In this document: positions 5,749-7,204 of the stretch, in pieces
How the letters are laid out: every line of letters starts with the position of its first letter
Position numbering within the stretch: position 1 is the first letter of the stretch
Source: Pseudomonadota bacterium
Lineage (GTDB): Bacteria; Pseudomonadota; Gammaproteobacteria; Pseudomonadales; UBA5518
Length of the DNA: 7,204 nucleotides
Reading direction: 5' to 3'
Assembly (NCBI GenBank): GCA_963204845.1
Contig: CAUJIL010000298.1
Location: forward strand, 1 to 7,204
The notes under the pieces: generated by a model
Databases searched by the model: none
Seen by the model: only the letters and a program-made list of their open reading frames with translations
Told to the model about the DNA's origin: nothing
Made by a program: the position numbers and the translations under genes

Positions 5749-5769
5749 GCCGCGGCGCTGCGCCGCGGC
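5749..5769. terminator. Bidirectional hairpin between grxD and rnt
   Basis: GCCGCGGCG (5749-5757) and CGCCGCGGC (5761-5769) form a perfect 9-bp, all-G/C stem with a CTG loop. It lies 4 nt after the grxD stop and touches the last base of the rnt stop codon, so it can fold at the 3' end of both convergent messages. Neither side carries a T-tract, so it is not a canonical intrinsic terminator; it may block 3' exonucleases or act with other factors. Confidence 0.5.
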
Positions 5770-6458
5770 TAGTCGTCCTCGCCGCCGGCTTCCACCGGCG
5801 GCCATCCCACCGCGCGCTGCCACGCGTTCACGATCGTGCAGAACAGCTCCGCGGTCTTCTCGCAGTCGTAGCCCGCGCGGTGCGCCTTGCGCGTGCTGAA
5901 CTCGATTCCCGCCAGCTCGCAGGCCTTCGCGAGCACGGTCTGGCCGTACGCCATGCCGGCCAGCGTCACGGTGTCGAAGGTGCTGAACGGGTGAAACGGG
6001 TTGCGCTTGATGCCCTGGCGGTTCGCGGCCGCAAACACGAAGCCGTGGTCGAAGAAGGCGTTGTGCCCGACCAGGATTGCGCGCTTGCAGCCGGCGGCGC
6101 GCACCGCGTGGCGCACTTCGGAGAACAGGCTGCGCAGCGCTTCGCCTTCCTCGAGCGCGCCACGCGCCGGGTCGTACGGGTCGATGCCGGTGAAATCGAG
6201 CGAGGCTTGCTCGATGTTGGCGCCCTCGAACGGCACCACCGCGATGCCGACCGTGCGCGTGCAGTACAGTTCGCCGGCCTCGTTCATGTCGAGCAGCGTC
6301 ACCGCGGCCTCGAGCAGCGCATCGCTGCGGGCGTCGAAGCCGCCGGTCTCGACGTCCAGCACCACCGGCAGATAACCGCGGAAGCGCCGCGCCATGGGGG
6401 CGTCGCGGTGGCGTGTTTCCTCGACGTCGAGCAGCCAGTCGTGGCGTCCGGCGTTCAT
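5769..6458 (-). CDS. rnt: Ribonuclease T
   Basis: This is a DEDDh-family 3'-5' exoribonuclease that trims tRNA 3' ends (CCA turnover) and matures 5S, 23S and other stable RNAs; it acts as a dimer. The product is 229 aa. Asp35 and Glu37 (LDVET), Asp137 (HNAFFDH), His193 (KAH) and Asp198 (YDCEKT) form the catalytic set. Each is exactly 12 residues later than D23, E25, D125, H181 and D186 of E. coli RNase T, so the core has no net length change between these residues. KRNPFHPF and TFDT are family landmarks. The chosen start (ATG 6456-6458) gives an N-terminus about 12 residues longer than in E. coli, but it has GGGAGG (complement of 6466-6471) 7 nt upstream and overlaps the pyrC stop as ATGA, implying translational coupling. 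An internal start at MARRFRG is the alternative. Confidence 0.95.
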   Translation of the reverse strand: MNAGRHDWLLDVEETRHRDAPMARRFRGYLPVVLDVETGGFDARSDALLEAAVTLLDMNEAGELYCTRTVGIAVVPFEGANIEQASLDFTGIDPYDPARGALEEGEALRSLFSEVRHAVRAAGCKRAILVGHNAFFDHGFVFAAANRQGIKRNPFHPFSTFDTVTLAGMAYGQTVLAKACELAGIEFSTRKAHRAGYDCEKTAELFCTIVNAWQRAVGWPPVEAGGEDD

Positions 6459-7204
6459 CGCGTCGCCTCCCGGCGTTCGGCACGCCACGCGACGGTCTCG
6501 CCGGCGCACATCGGCACCAGTTCCTCGTCGCCGAGGCGCAACGTCGCCGGCACGGTCCACGGTTCGCGCACCAGGCGCACCCGGGTGCTGCTGCGTGGCA
6601 GGCCATAGAAATCCGGCCCGTGGTGGCTGGCGAACGCTTCCAGCCGCGCCAGCGCCCCGGCCGCCTCGAACACCGCCGCGTAGCACTCGAGCGCGGCGTG
6701 CGCGCTGAAGATCCCCGCGCAGCCGCTCGCGCATTCCTTGGCGAGGCGCGCGTGCGGGGCCGAATCGGTGCCGAGGAAGAAGCGCGGCGAGCCGCTGGTC
6801 GCCGCGCGGACCAGCGCGCGCTGGTGGGTGTCGCGCTTGAGCACCGGCAGGCAGAAGAAGTGCGGGCGCAGCGCGCCGGCGAGCAGGTGGTTGCGGTTGT
6901 ACAGCAGGTGGTGCGGCGTGATCGTTGCGGCGAGGTTGCGCGGCCCCGACTCGACGAAAGCCACCGCCTCGGCGGTGGTGATGTGCTCGAACACCACGCG
7001 CAGGCGTGGAAATTCCGCGAGCAGCGGCGCCAGCACCCGTTCGATGAACACGCGTTCGCGGTCGAACACGTCGACTTCGGGGTCGGTGACCTCGCCGTGC
7101 ACCAGCAGCGGCAGACCGGTGTCCTGCAGCGCCGCGAGCGCGCCGGCGCAGCGTGCGAGATCGGTCACCCCGGCGTCACTGTTGGTGGTCGCGCCGGCGG
7201 GGTA
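6455..7204 (-). CDS. pyrC: Dihydroorotase, class II (PyrC), 5' end outside the window
   Basis: It reversibly cyclises N-carbamoyl-L-aspartate to dihydroorotate in de novo pyrimidine synthesis, using a binuclear zinc centre. The last 249 residues are visible. Zinc ligands seen are His36 (LLVHGEVT), His74 (FEHIT) and Asp147 (LGTDSAPHA), in visible numbering. Adding 103 gives H139, H177 and D250 of E. coli PyrC, so spacing is conserved. By that alignment the carboxylated lysine (K102) lies two residues beyond the window edge, just before the YPAGATTNS that opens the visible part. TPHHLLYNRNHL and RPHFFCLPVLKR are also diagnostic. A GTG at 7166-7168 can be read as a start but is internal: homology continues upstream of it. 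The gene overlaps rnt by 4 nt and is probably cotranscribed with it. Confidence 0.95.
   Translation of the reverse strand, partial: YPAGATTNSDAGVTDLARCAGALAALQDTGLPLLVHGEVTDPEVDVFDRERVFIERVLAPLLAEFPRLRVVFEHITTAEAVAFVESGPRNLAATITPHHLLYNRNHLLAGALRPHFFCLPVLKRDTHQRALVRAATSGSPRFFLGTDSAPHARLAKECASGCAGIFSAHAALECYAAVFEAAGALARLEAFASHHGPDFYGLPRSSTRVRLVREPWTVPATLRLGDEELVPMCAGETVAWRAERREATR

Noticed and set aside
7166..7168. GTG as the true start of pyrC
   Set aside because: Family-typical sequence (YPAGATTNS) continues in frame upstream to the window edge, so the gene is cut off by the edge.

Overview
The window is a GC-rich (about two thirds or more by eye) chromosomal segment from a gammaproteobacterium. 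The evidence is RNase T (a gammaproteobacterial exonuclease), a class II PyrC of the E. coli type, a CGFS monothiol glutaredoxin of the GrxD type, and interspersed GTAG-type REP palindromes like those known from Stenotrophomonas and Pseudomonas. I cannot name the genus.

Layout, left to right. (1) 1-270, minus: 5' part of a TIGR01777/YfcH-type epimerase-like SDR gene. (2) 376-2751, plus: a complete Lon-family ATP-dependent protease with an unusual N-terminal domain, preceded by a good match to a sigma-32 heat-shock promoter. (3) 2745-2970: a repeat-filled spacer between convergent genes, with a 92-bp direct repeat and four complete REPs. (4) 2965-5093, minus: argD then argF, two arginine-biosynthesis genes 29 nt apart. 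In front of argD lie a plausible sigma-70 promoter and, immediately downstream, a terminator-like hairpin with U-tracts. (5) 5220-5327: a second REP cluster between the divergent argD and grxD. (6) 5415-5744, plus: grxD. (7) 5749-5769: a perfect 9-bp inverted repeat between convergent grxD and rnt. (8) 5769-7204, minus: pyrC (5' end outside the window) overlapping rnt by 4 nt (ATGA).

Biologically this is a housekeeping region: protein quality control (Lon), arginine synthesis (ArgD, ArgF), Fe-S/thiol homeostasis (GrxD), pyrimidine synthesis (PyrC) and RNA 3'-end maturation (RNase T). ArgF and PyrC both sit downstream of carbamoyl phosphate, in the arginine and pyrimidine branches. From memory, pyrC, rnt, a grxD homologue and argF are also neighbours in pseudomonads.

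I found no mobile element with a transposase, CRISPR array, tRNA, rRNA, or evidence of a wholly new system. The most interesting signals are regulatory or structural: the REP elements that supply the stop codons of both lon and argF, compensatory changes between two REP subfamilies, the promoter-proximal terminator-like hairpin before argD, and the heat-shock-like promoter of the divergent Lon.
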